NCBI GenBank assembly: GCA_037157565.1
Contig: JAZHRO010000013.1
Span: forward strand, 76,191,501 to 76,255,500
DNA: 64,000 nucleotides
Source: Thalassia testudinum
Taxonomy: Eukaryota; Streptophyta; Magnoliopsida; Alismatales; Hydrocharitaceae
Direction of reading: 5' to 3'
A model generated the notes under the pieces. It saw only the letters and a list, made by a program, of their open reading frames with translations. It did not search any database and was not told where the DNA came from. Within the stretch, counting starts at the first letter, position 1; each line of letters opens with the position of its first letter. Shown here piece by piece: positions 1-10,346 of this stretch. The position numbers were made by a program, and so were the translations under genes.

Positions 1-1286
1 AGAAGATATTAGGGTTGGTGAAAATCAGAGAACCTTAAAAGACTATTTCCTCCTACAACCCACCAAGCCCTACCTATTCGAAGACTTGGAGTGGATAATC
101 CATATGAAATCAAGAGCAACACCATATCTTTGCTCCCATTTTTTTATGGTATTGCTAGGGAGGATCCCTACAGGCATCTTGAGGAATTCCACGAGATCTG
201 TTCCACGGTGAAGCTCCAGGGCTTTACTGATGAAGCCCTGATGGGGACTCTATTTCCATTCTCCCTTAAGGATAAGGCCAAGCACTGGTATCATACCCTC
301 GATGCAAGGGTAAATGATTGGGCCACCCTTAAGGGAGAATTCTTGAAAATTTATTTTCCTATGAGTAATACCAACCATTATAGAAGAGAGATTATGGGTT
401 TTACTCAACAAGAAGGGGAGCAATTTCACGAGACTTGGGAGCGCTTTAATGACCTTAGGTTATGCCCCCACCATCAGGTGCCAAGATGGTAGTTGGTTGA
501 AAGGTTCTATAACGGATTATCTGAAAGGCATAGGCAAACCATTGATGCAACCTGTGCAGGAACCTTCATGCTCAAAACTAAGGATGAGGCCTGGGCATTT
601 TTTGAAACATTAAGTGACAACTCCATACATATGTCCTCTACCTATCAAGAAAGAAAACCATCAATCTTGCAGTGGAAGATAGAGGCTCATGAAGCTGGGG
701 CTACTCAGGATTTGGCTTATCAGATTCAATTGTTGAACAAAAACTTTGATAGGCTTTTAGCAAACCCCGGTATGAACCCGCAAGTAGCCTCTATCTTTCA
801 GGCTTCAAGTGAATGCTCCATTTGCCAAAGCACACCGCATGTCACTGCGGAGTGCCACCAGGAAAATCAATTCCCTGAGTTGATTCAGGCCAACCTGAGC
901 GCGGCCCAAGGTTTCCGCCCACCTCCTCGCACTAACCCTTATCCAATACTTATAATCCGGGGTGACGGAATCATCCAAACTTCTCATGGAAGCAAGGTGA
1001 TGCTTCTAACTCAGGGAATACAAGACCCCTACTTCCCCAACCCATATACCAGCCATCTTATGAAAACCCTCCTCAGAATAAGTCCTCTGAGATGGATGAA
1101 CTGAAAGCCATGATGAAAGCGATGCAAGAGCATCAGAATATAGTCATCCAATCTCAGAATAAGATGATTACTGATATGCAATCCCAAATTGGTTATCTTA
1201 CTGAGGCAGTTAGGCAGCATGATATGGGGAAGTTTCCTAGCTCTTCTGAGGGGAACCCAAAGGGCAAGGGGGGTCATATTCAGTGA
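1..1286 (+). pseudogene. Element A gag (capsid/nucleocapsid), broken
   Basis: Gag forms the virus-like particle of the retrotransposon. The core of the Retrotrans_gag family is readable from about 90 to 500 (EDPYRHLEEF, then FPFSLKDKAKHWYHTL, then the FTQQEGEQFHETWERF region). A CCHC zinc knuckle of the form C-x2-C-x4-H-x4-C lies at 814-855 (CSICQSTPHVTAEC), the RNA-binding motif of nucleocapsid. A TAG at 490-492 interrupts the conserved VPRW-LVERF stretch, probably from GAG. The frame shifts near 1,090, where the coiled-coil-like segment MDELKAMMKAMQEHQ continues to 1,286 in another frame. Codons before 91 are also gag-like but contain stops. Reading must begin left of the window. Confidence 0.85.
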
Positions 1287-2609
1287 GCATGCCCAAGTTG
1301 TGACTGTGCTGAGGAGTGGAAAGAAAATCGACAAGCCTGATAGCGCTCCTACGGTCACCTCTCAGGATTCCCCTCCTACACCAGACCCAACTTCCATCTC
1401 CATCGAGGAAGAGCCACACTGCTCTCCCTCGCTTGAAATCACCCACCCTGAGGATGTCGTCAGTTCACCACCTTTCCCGCCATGACGACCCCTCTACCCA
1501 GAAGTCAAGGGTGCCTTATCCAGAGCACCTATATGCTCCTAGGGAATCTTCTGTTGGCTCATCTAGAGCCACGGATAGGACGGATGAGATTATGGACACT
1601 TTTAGGCAAGTCTAGATCAACTTGCCTTTGTTGGAAGCTATCAAACAGATCCCATCCTATGCCAAGTTTCTGAAGGACCTGTGCACCCAGAAGCGCCGAT
1701 CTAGGAGACAGGTCTAAGCCAAGGTCATCTTGTCTAACCATGTTAGCTCGATTCTCCAACATGGAACACCCCCCAAAATGAAAGACCTAGGGGCCCCGTA
1801 TATTTCAGTGGTTATAGGTAACCAACACATTGACGAAGCTCTGCTCAATCTGGGTGCGGGGGTGAACATTTAAGACACCACGGGGATTATTGAAAGATGT
1901 CCTGGTGAGAGTGGAGGACTTCTTCTTCCCTGTTGACTTTCTTGTGCTAAATATTGGCCCATTTCATAAGCCCACCAAGCCGTCCATTATTCTGGGATAC
2001 CCCTTCTTGGCTATAGCCAACGCCTCTATCAATTGTAGATTACGGGCACCTAAAATGGGCTTTGGGAACAAGAAGATCCTGTTGAATGTTTTTGATACTT
2101 ACAAGCAATCCAGATTTGAAGATTGTTCTCAGATTGAGGTTATTGATGAAATAATTGAGGAGACTACTCCAGCACTCCTATGTAGAGACCCCCTTCAAAA
2201 GATCATATCTAAGGACCATCCTCCGATGATTAAAGAAACTGAAGAGGAAATACCCCGATTAGAAGAGTTACAGGGGATACACAGAGAGTCTCTGTCCTCA
2301 CCCTGGACCGCGAAGGTAGATCCAGTACCTAAGGCGAGGACATATCAACTTAAACCCCCAATCCAAAAGGCTCCTAAGTTGGAGCTGAAACCCCTCCTGA
2401 GCACATTGAAGTATGCTTTCCTTGGCCCTAATGACATGCTCTCCGTTATTATCTCGTCTGCATTATCTGAATCCCAGGAGGGAGCTTTGCTTGAGTGTTT
2501 ACGAAGGCACAAGAAAGTAATTGCCTGCTCAATTGCTGATATTAAGGGTGTTGATCGCTCCCTTTTCATGCATCATATTTACAGGGACAAGTCCGTGAAG
2601 CCCTTCTGA
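1287..2609 (+). pseudogene. Element A gag-pol linker and aspartic protease, broken
   Basis: From 1,287 to about 1,730 there is Pro/Ser-rich linker in shifting frames. Around 1,770-1,875 the retropepsin region is recognisable (PPKMKDLGAPYISVVIGN), but the catalytic D of the usual LLDLGAS motif reads N (LLNLGAG), so the protease would be inactive. A TAA follows at about 1,870. The downstream part is open from 1,890 to 2,609: DVLVRVEDFFFPVDFLVL, then SIILGYPFLAIANASI, the standard protease C-terminal block, followed by the variable linker leading to RT. Order and motifs match the protease of element B at 13,833-15,524. Confidence 0.8.
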
Positions 2610-3874
2610 GACATGCAGAGAAGGCTCAACCCCAATATGCGGGAGGTTGTTAAAAAGTAGATTCTGAAATGGTTGGATGCAGGAATTATTTATCCCATTT
2701 CAGATAGTAAATGGGTCAGTCCTATTCATGCCGTGCCCAAAATGGTAGGAATCACTATGGAAGAGAACGACCAAGGAGAGTTGGTAACCACTAGACCCTC
2801 AACTGGTTGGAGGGTCTGCATCAATTACCGCCGTTTGAACACGTCTACCCAAAAAGACCACTTCCCCTTACCATTTATCGATCAGATTTTGGAACGACTG
2901 GCGAGGAACAAGTACTTCTGTTTCCTTGATAGGTACTTTGGGTATAATCAGATAGCCGTCTTTCTTGACGATCAGGATCGTACCCCCTTCACTAGTCCGT
3001 ATGGCACTTTTACATTCCACCAAATGCCATTTGGGTTATATAATGCTCCTGCCACTTTCCAACGTTGTACGATGGCTATCTTCTCTGATATGATTGACAA
3101 GTTCTTAGAGATTTTCATGGATGATTTCTTCATTTACGGCTCATCATTTGATCTATGCCTTTCGCACCTTGATAAAGTCCTAACCCGTTGCAAAGAGGCA
3201 AAGCTGGTGCTTAGCTGGGAGAAAAGCCACTTTATGGTCCAACAAGGCATTGTGGGGCATGTAGTTTCTGAGAGAGGATTAGAGGTGGATACCGCAAAAG
3301 TTGATTCCATCTCTAAGCTTCCATCACCCACCAATGTTCGTCAGGTTAAATCTTTCCTTGGCCAAGATGGGTTCTATAAGCGCTTCATTGGAGATTTTAG
3401 CAAAATCTCTAAGCCACCTTGCGACCTGTTAGCGAAGGATGTTTCCTTCGATTTTGATGATAGATGTGGCAAGGCTTTCCAAGCCTTGAAGAAAGCCCTT
3501 TTTACCCCGTTGATTCTCCAAGCACCAGATTGGACCCTCCCATTTGAGCTAATGTGCGATGCTTCTGATTTCGCAGTAGGAGTGATCTTAGGTTAAAGGG
3601 TTGATGGCGAATCTCATGTGTTGCATTATGCCAGCAAGACCCTTACGAATCTCAGCAAAACTACACGATCACTGAAAAGGAATTTCTTGCTGTAGTATTT
3701 GCTTTGGAAAAATTTTGATCTTATCTTCTGGGATCCAAGGTTATGATGTTCACTGATCAATATGCCTTAAAGCATCTTCATGTTAAAAAGGACACCAAAC
3801 CTCGCTTAATTCATTGGATTTTGCTACTCTAGGAGTTTGACCTGGAAATTAAAGATAAGAAAGGATTTAAAAAT
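2610..3874 (+). pseudogene. Element A reverse transcriptase and RNase H, broken
   Basis: RT copies element RNA into DNA and RNase H removes the RNA strand. A TAG at 2,658-2,660 sits in the N-terminal KK-ILKWLDAGIIYPISDS block. The 2,673-3,596 stretch is open for 307 codons and contains WRVCINYRRLN, FPLPFIDQ, the first catalytic region FLDRYFGYNQI (family usually FLDGYSGYNQ, so the G after D is replaced by R), MPFGLYNAPATFQRC and the catalytic FMDDF at 3,114-3,128. RNase H starts at FELMCDASDFAVG near 3,540. A stop at 3,594-3,596 and frameshifts near 3,650 and 3,717 break it before the H-QYALKHL segment. Confidence 0.88.
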
Positions 3875-5207
3875 GTGGTAGCAAATCATCTATTTAGGAT
3901 CCCCTTTGAGGCATCGACCCCTGCTTGTGATATCAAAGAGACTTTTCTTGATGAATCTCTAATGGCCGTGGTGGACAAAACTCCTTGGTTCGTTGACATA
4001 GTGAACTACCTGGTCACGGGCATTACCCCCAGTACTTGGGACAAGCAGAAGCGAGACAGGTTTCTTGCTGGCGCTAAATTTTATCACTGGGAAGAACTTG
4101 AGCTATTTAGAATAGGCCCTGACCAGCTTTTCCACCATTACGTCCTTGACGAAAAACAAACAAGTGTTCTGAGTTTCTGCCGTGACCTCCACTCTGGAGA
4201 GCATTTTAGTGGAAAAAAGACTGCCCACAAGGTTCTTCAGTTTGGCTTTTGGTAGCCCACATTATTTCGAGATGCACATACATATGTGGGCGCATGTCTA
4301 CATTGCCAGCAGATGGGAACCATCGGAAAAAGGGATGAGATGCCCCAGTAACCTATTCTCATCTTTGAGATCTTTGATATCTGAGGCATCGACTTCATGG
4401 GTCCCTTTCCTCTGCCCTTCAAATATGAATACATAATTGTCGTTGTGGACTATGTATTGAATTGGATAGAAGCCATACTCACGTGGACCAATGACCATTC
4501 CGTGATCTTGGATTTTGTTAAGGTTAATATCATTTCCCGGTACGAGTGCCCAAGGACGATCATAAGTGATGGAGGACCTCACTTCAAGAATGTGCACTTC
4601 ATATGACTACTCTAAAATTTGGAAGTCAACCTCATGATAGCCACACCTTACCATCCCCAAACGAGTGGACAAGTTGAAGTGTCTAACAGGGAGATTAAAT
4701 GAATTTTAGAAAAAATTGTTAGGTCCGACCGTAAGGATTGGTCTAAAAAACTAAATGATACTCTTTGGGCCTATAGAACGGAGTATAAGACTCCCTTGGG
4801 CATGTCTCCTTTTCGGCTTGTCTATGAAAAGGGATGCCATCTTCCCGTTGAAATCCATTACAAAGCCTATTGGGCTATTAAAAACGTTAACTTGAATCTA
4901 GATAAAGAGGGAAAGACACGTATGTTGGAGTTAAGTGAGCTTGAGGAACTTCGTAATAAAGCCTATGAAACTTCTCAATATTACAAGCAATGTACAAAGG
5001 TCTTCCATGATAAGCACATCATTAGAAAGACCTTTGAGCCCAACCAGCGGGTTGTATGTTGTTATCAATACCTTCCCTCATGTCGCTGTAGAAATTCAGA
5101 ACCATACTTCTTGTGCAAGATTTAAGGTAAATGGCCAACGACTTAAACCTTATGTTACTCTTTTAGATAGGCAGGTTTTGGACACACTTCGACTTGAGGA
5201 GCCTTAG
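3875..5207 (+). pseudogene. Element A integrase, broken
   Basis: Integrase inserts the cDNA copy. After the RNase H end (VANHLFRIPFE) the zinc-binding HHCC region is seen near 4,180-4,300 (GEHFSGKKTAHKVLQFGFW, then a C-x2-C pair). The catalytic core follows: IDFMGPFPLPF (first D) near 4,390, IISDGGPHF (second D) near 4,560, and HPQTSGQVEVSNREIK (E) near 4,650-4,700. The C-terminal part from 4,796 to 5,125 reads [19 protein letters not shown] and FHDKHI, and [12 protein letters not shown] lies in another frame to 5,207. Stops at 4,252-4,254, about 4,350, 4,604 and 4,700 disable it. The VNGQRLKPY end matches element B's integrase. Confidence 0.88.
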
Positions 5208-6753
5208 CTCCTCCCATTCTCCTCCTTAGGTGATATTCTTCTATGTCTTTATTTTTCCAATGAGGACAATGTCAATCTTAGGCATGGAGGGATATAAACT
5301 GAGGATGTTTATAGCATTTATAAATATTTGTATACATTTAGGATAGTGTATTAGCCAAAAAAAAAAAGAAATCATTTATTTTCCTAAGCTGAATTAGTTA
5401 GTCCCTAGTAGAAAATTTTATCAAGTGTCATTGGAGATTTTCTTCTTAAATTATTTTTTAAGTTTAGAATCCAGTACAGTTACATTCACTTGCACGTAGA
5501 CTTGGTATTGGATCTTTATAAAAAAACCAATAAGCATTGTTATTCTGCTAAACTCTTGGACAGTTAATAAGGAGACATGCATACTATCTTCTATTAGATC
5601 CACCTTATATTTGTGAGAAGAAAGTAGAGAGATTTTTGGTGCGCTATGTCTAGTACAAGGACTCTTAAATTATGGACAATTAGATGAGGATACCTCAGAG
5701 TTAGGCATAGTTTTCACTCTCTGTTTCTGCGTGCAAACATTGTGTGAATTCTCGAGAGTCACCAAATAAGGCAGATACACAGAGACTGGGTCTTAAGAAA
5801 ACTATAACTACGGTGGATGGTTACGACCGTCCTTTATAGAGTCCTCGGCTGAAGGAGGGTAATAGTGTCAATGGTCAGAAATACGATTATCATATCTATT
5901 CTTTCCTGATACTAAGAGTAGGCACTTCCACCAAATAAGCCACATAATATCCTCTTGACCATCATCCCTAATAATGCCTCATGAATAAAAGCCTGTGTCG
6001 TGTTGTGTTAAAGTTATAAAAAGAGAGAGAGAGAGAGAGAAGAAAAGGAATATATATATAAAGAAAAAAAAAGAAAAAAAATGTGTTCAAGTTATTGCTA
6101 TCTTAGGTGTTTATTTTATCAAGTGTCAATAACATTGAGGCAATAAAAACACCCATGGCGACCCACCAAATATGGCCCATACTTACTTTCCAGTATTTCT
6201 GATCGTTCGAATAATGGTTGAGGACATTTAACTTAGTTATAGGGTTATTAGGATTTTAATTAAAGTGCGAATGTCATGTGAGGCCACCAAACAGTGAGTA
6301 GATTTAGAAAATCTGGTGAGATTTGTGATCTTAGAAAGAAAAGATTGAGTACAAAGGAACATCAAGGGATCATAGTTTTTAGCCCCTCTCTGGGTTGATT
6401 TGTTTGATAGTCTAGAGATCTAGAATCTGCAATACTAGACTACTTGTAGCACCAGATGAGTGTGAGTCACCAAATATGAATCCATTCAACTCAGTATCTC
6501 CTACCTAAGCCAAAAAGCTGGGGTCAAATTATAAATCATTTGCTGCTTTATCCCCGAGGAAAGTAGTTGCCTATTCTGAAAGAATTTTACCAAAGGTTAA
6601 GTACGAACTTCAAATGTAAGTTGACTTTTCAATTAGATCCGTTATCTAGGCTACTACTACTTCACATTTGTCTGGATCTCTAAATTTTTGGAAAGAAGAA
6701 ATCTTTCAATCACTTCATTCACTTTCCACTTTTGCGACGGACTAGCAAAAACT
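5208..6753 (+). other. Element A 3' noncoding region with an iterated CArG-like motif
   Basis: No coding potential. A purine-rich TTAGGCATGGAGGG at about 5,277-5,293 follows an AATGAGGACAATGT block and corresponds to the same place in element B (11,031-11,047). The motif CACCAAATA(A/T)G recurs near 5,760, 5,929, 6,164, 6,285 (weak) and 6,468. The copies at about 5,762 (CCAAATAAGG) and 6,166 (CCAAATATGG) fit the CC(A/T)6GG CArG box bound by MADS-domain proteins. A (GA)n tract lies at about 6,022-6,041. Spacing of the motif is irregular (121-235 bp), so this is not a clean tandem repeat. Confidence 0.6.
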
Positions 6754-6765
6754 AAGCATGAGGGT
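6753..6765 (+). other. Element A polypurine tract
   Basis: The AGCAAAAACTAAGCATGAGGGTA stretch ending here aligns with the sequence just before element B's 3' LTR (AGCAAAAGCTAGGCATGGGGGTA on the minus strand). This is the plus-strand primer site used in reverse transcription, and it fixes the 3' LTR start at about 6,766. Confidence 0.6.
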
Positions 6766-7851
6766 ATTCGATGAGACCACATTTGTGAGCTAATCGTATG
6801 CATAATACCTAGTTCTTAGAATAATGTCTACATGTAAATAGCATACTTAAATTTATAAATAAATTAGTTTATAGAAAAGATTGCATGCATATTTTATGCA
6901 TTGCATTCACAAGTTTTAGAAGGTAATGTGCATTACGATGACATGTATACATTACATGAATTCTTGTGGATTACCTTTGTAAATAACCCATTTATTATTT
7001 TTTTCTTTCTTTTCTTCTTTTCCCCTGTAGAAGCCACCGCTTCAACGTGCACGAGCCACCACGCCACCGCTTCAACGAGTTGCATCCATCGTCGCCACAC
7101 TTCTCACAACAGCCGCAACGCATCCCAACGGTTTAGATTTCTTCTTCGGGTTGCGGGTCGAGATGCGCGGCGGGGGAGAAACAAACAGGAGAGGCAAGGC
7201 GTTTAAAAGAGGGCTAGGCTCTCCATCTTCTGGGCTCTCACTCTGGACCGTGAAGAAACATCTGCACCGTGCGTCTCCTGCTTGCACCGTGAGTGGGGCG
7301 TGCCCTGCTTCCTTCACCACCGACGAGCGCATGGTGATAGCGTGCACTCATCAAGCACCACCAGCCACCTTGCCTTCCCCTCACGGCCAGAAACCGTGCA
7401 CACCAGCAGCAACTGCACCCTTGCGCTTCAGCCCGCGTGCACCAGCAGCCGGCCTTCTTCATCCTCTTCGTCTTCTTCTTCCTCTCCTTTCCGTCCTAAA
7501 ATTTCTGAAAAAACCCAACAACAACCACACTGCGCACCACCGGCTCCTTGCGCACAACCTTGTGCATGCACTCGTGCTTCCCAGCCATCACGCCCTTGTG
7601 CGCTGCTTCATGAGCGTGCACGCCCACTCACGCACAGCTGGGCCATCGACAGGGAGACACCACCTCATGCACTATTCATCGTCTTCCCCGAACGGAACCC
7701 ATCATTGACGCTACCTTCCTCTACGCAGCCGGCTCCACGGACCTCTAATCTCTGCTCCATCGATGCCGTTGAACTCGCATCGCCCTCACGAAGCCACCCA
7801 CGTCCACGAAAGCCATCGTCGACCACCAACACGACCACCAACCGCACCCAC
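6766..7851 (+). repeat. Element A 3' LTR, truncated on its right
   Basis: Begins right after the polypurine tract with a degenerate start (TTCGATGAGACC against TGATGAGAACC in B), followed by GAGCTAATCG, which aligns with GAGCCATAACTAGC in B. The AT-rich left part changes at about 7,030 to C-rich sequence with a TTTAAAA TATA-like box at 7,202-7,208, the same U3 to C-rich leader organisation as the LTRs of B and C. The LTR stops at 7,851, where opposite-strand B LTR sequence begins mid-LTR. The long open frames here (such as 7,282-8,163) arise from stop-poor, C-rich sequence and run across the junction, so I do not call them genes. Confidence 0.6.
7202..7208 (+). promoter_or_regulatory. Possible TATA box in element A LTR
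   Basis: TTTAAAA at the switch from AT-rich to C-rich LTR sequence, the place where the LTRs of B and C have their TATA boxes. Weak by sequence alone. Confidence 0.3.
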
Positions 7852-8820
7852 TGTGCTGAGGCAGTAAGGCTTATTCACAAAATCAATTTAAATGGTGAAA
7901 AAGTTGTGAGGCTTACCGATGTGGGACTAAACGGAGGCCTCTCCTCGCGTGCGCCTGCTGGAAGACCGCGGCCTTGCTTCTGCAGCTGCAGCTTCGATTT
8001 GCGTCGGTTGCTGGCTGGCTGTCTTCGCAGGAATCCCCGTAATCCGCAGCAGCTGGAGACCTGGAGTCCTCAAGCCTGGAGCGCGGGAGAAGCTGCTTCA
8101 ATGTGCGTTAATGGCGGTCGAGCCTCAGAACCTGTCGGACACGAATATGGCCTCTCGGCCTGATCAAACTACTGGGGAACCTTCGCCGTGGCACGGCGAA
8201 GGTGTGGAGCTGTGCGGCAAGTCGAAAGGTGGTGTCTGGCGGCAGCCCTAGGTTGGACTGCAACCGGAGAAATGGGTTTGTTTGGGGGAGCGTTACGGAG
8301 GTGTGGAGTGGCAGTGGAGGGGTGGGGGGGGTGCTCAGTGTGATGAGGCGGAGGTTTGGTGAGGGTCGGCGAGGCGTGTGAGGCTGTGGAGCGATGGGGG
8401 CATCTCGCCGGAGGGTGGCCGGAGACGAAGGGGGTGACGATGGTCAGGGTCGGTCGAGGGCTTAATTGAACAAATTGAAACCGGGGAAAGAAAGAGGAGA
8501 GGAAGGGAAGTAGTTCTAGCTTACTTGCAGGGACGAAGGGGGAGCAGCAGGGCGACAGTCGTATCGACTGTCGCCGGAGAAGAAGATGCCCAGGGAAAGG
8601 GGCGGCGGCGAGGAGAGGGCTGGAGAGGCGCCAGCTGGGTACGGCGTGGCGCGGGAAGAGCATGGGAGGAAGTCTCTGCTGCTGGTATTGCGGCAGAGCG
8701 AAGAGGAGGAGGAGGAAGAACCGCCGGAGCTGGTGGGCGTCTGCCGGAGTGAGAAGAGAGGAAAGTTGGGGGTTTTCTCCGTCAGATCCGAGCTGCCGAG
8801 GTCGGTGGAGCGACGGGGGG

Positions 8821-8828
8821 TATTTATA
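8821..8828 (-). promoter_or_regulatory. TATA box of element B 3' LTR
   Basis: TATAAATA on the minus strand, followed downstream by a C-rich leader (CCCCCCGTCGCTCC). Position matches the TATA boxes of the C family LTRs relative to the nearby palindrome. Confidence 0.7.
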
Positions 8829-8901
8829 GGGATCAAAACAGGGAGGAAGGCGGAGGGAGACGACGTGTCTCCCTCGCCGGAGGATGGCCGGAGACGAAAA
8901 C

Positions 8902-8935
8902 CCATACCGTCCGTGCGTTCGCACGGCCGGTATGG
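8902..8935. promoter_or_regulatory. LTR palindrome upstream of TATA (element B 3' LTR)
   Basis: Inverted repeat with inner arms CGTGCG-TT-CGCACG and outer arms CCATACCG / CGGTATGG; 15 of 16 arm positions pair. It lies 73 bp upstream of the TATA box in the direction of transcription. Related palindromes with different outer arms occur in C-family LTRs. Confidence 0.75.
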
Positions 8936-9754
8936 TGGGCTACAGCGACCAGGGGGGTGTCCCTGCGACGGCTGACGACGCAGGGCACCCCCGGTTTACT
9001 TGCCAGACTCTCCCCCTCACCCTGCGCGGCGCCATGCTCCGCGCAAGGTCGCCGGAGCATGGTGCTGGCAGGTTTTGCAGGGGGGACCTGAACGCAAAGA
9101 ACGAAGGAGAGTTAGGGGCCAAAATGCGAGGGTTCAAAAGTTGAGGGCCAAAAAGTAAATATATGAGGACCAAAGTGTAAAGTTGGTCAAGGAGGTTTCT
9201 TCTTAGGCTCAAGTTTTTATACATGACTAATTAGAACCTAAGGAATCTGATGGTGAATTTCATTTCTATATTAAACCTTGTTTGACCGGTCAATTTATGC
9301 GAAAACCCAAATTAAGTTATTAATTGGGCATGGTTCTCAATGTAGGTCAAAATGGGTTCTGAAGGCCAAATTGAAGGTTCTAAACCCTAGAGATTATTTT
9401 TCTATGAATTTTAGAGGGTTTATTCTATTTTTACTTTACCTCGAACCTCGTGAATTAAAGTGGGTTGTTTTAGGGTTACAGATTATCATTTAGTTTCTTG
9501 GAATTGCTGTAGCCCTTGCTAGATCATTTCATCCCACTTTTATTCTTATTAAGTTGCTTTGACCTATGTTTGGGCCCTGAATTACCCTGTATGCATATTA
9601 TGCTGGTAAAATTGCATTTTTACCCCTTATGACTTGTTTTCTCCTTAAACTCAGAATTCTCTGAGTTAAGCCTTTCCTTGAGTTATGTAGGAGCTTTTAT
9701 CCTTTGTATTAGGTCAAAATGAGCTAGTTATGGCTCATGATGAGGTTCTCATCA

Positions 9755-9767
9755 TACCCCCATGCCT
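9755..9767 (-). other. Element B polypurine tract
   Basis: On the minus strand GGCATGGGGGTA directly precedes the 3' LTR start TGATGAG. It is the expected plus-strand primer and fixes the LTR boundary. The same sequence precedes element C's 3' LTR at 27,065. Confidence 0.85.
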
Positions 9768-10200
9768 AGCTTTTGCTAGTCCCTTAGCAAAAACTTAAGG
9801 TTTCAACCCTTATTCTAGACCATAAAGTTTTTAATAGTTTTAGATAAGTGCCTTTTTTATTTGAGCATAGATTAGGTTAGAATGCTGACCATAGGCCTAA
9901 AAGGTACTCTAGTACCAATCAAGATCCAAATCTGTCTAGCCTTAGCCTCAGTCTTTTGCAAAGGTTTTTAAGGTCCACAAGAACTAACCTAAGGTTTATT
10001 GGACTTTGTGGTTAAAGCACCCGTGCTTGAAATGATTTTAGCCCTGGCTCAGTTCGCAGTGCGTTTTGTAAGAGAGAGATAGAAAGTTTTTCTGTTTGGA
10101 GAGTTTTCTCTCTCTTTTTCTTTTTAGTTCTAGCCTAGGATTGGCTTTTCAACACGGTCTGTATCAGATTCCTTGCTCCCATCATCAATCCTCAAGGGTT

Positions 10201-10346
10201 CCTGGCGATCGATGCTTCGAGATAGCACCGCCCATGGCAACCCCCGGAACCCTGGCTATTGAGATTTCGAGATAATCTCATCCATGGTGTTCCGTGGCCG
10301 AATCTAGACCCTGGCAATTGACACTTCGAGATAATGCCATCCATGG
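10201..10346 (-). repeat. Three-copy degenerate tandem repeat in element B 3' noncoding region
   Basis: Three units begin with CCTGGC at 10,201, 10,251 and 10,309 on the plus strand. Each holds the core TTCGAGATA followed by CCATGG about ten bases later. Unit lengths are about 50 and 58 bp, with a partial third. The same array is present in element C at 27,509-27,655. Confidence 0.7.

Larger units (their letters stand above)
1..7851 (+). mobile_element. Element A: degenerate Athila-type Ty3/gypsy retrotransposon, 5' end outside window
   Basis: Reads gag, protease, RT/RNase H and integrase in that order on the + strand, which is the Ty3/gypsy order. After pol come a 3' noncoding region of about 1.5 kb, a polypurine tract and the start of a 3' LTR. 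The coding part has at least eight in-frame stops and several frameshifts, so it cannot act on its own. The 5' LTR, primer site and gag start lie left of the window. The right end is cut at 7,851, where it abuts element B's truncated LTR in opposite orientation. Much older than B, judging by the number of lesions. Confidence 0.88.
7852..9754 (-). repeat. Element B 3' LTR, truncated (U3 and part of R)
   Basis: Direct repeat of 18,803-20,705. It reads from TGTGCTGAGG to GGTTCTCATCA on the plus strand. The 866 bp that correspond to 17,937-18,802 in the 5' LTR are missing, and element A LTR sequence takes their place. It carries the TATA box at 8,821-8,828, the palindrome at 8,902-8,935 and the short terminal palindrome TGATGAG-AAC-CTCATCA at the U3 end. 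The GC-rich middle has long open frames on both strands; these are shadows, repeated identically in the other LTR. Confidence 0.93.

Noticed and set aside
7282..8163. 293-codon open frame on +, and frames of similar length on - nearby
   Set aside because: It crosses the join between two LTRs, is C-rich low-complexity sequence and has no domain.
8169..8924. 251-codon frame on - repeated at 19,120-19,875
   Set aside because: Both copies lie in element B LTRs upstream and downstream of the TATA box; GC-rich, Pro/Ser/Arg-rich composition and no selection signal, so a shadow.
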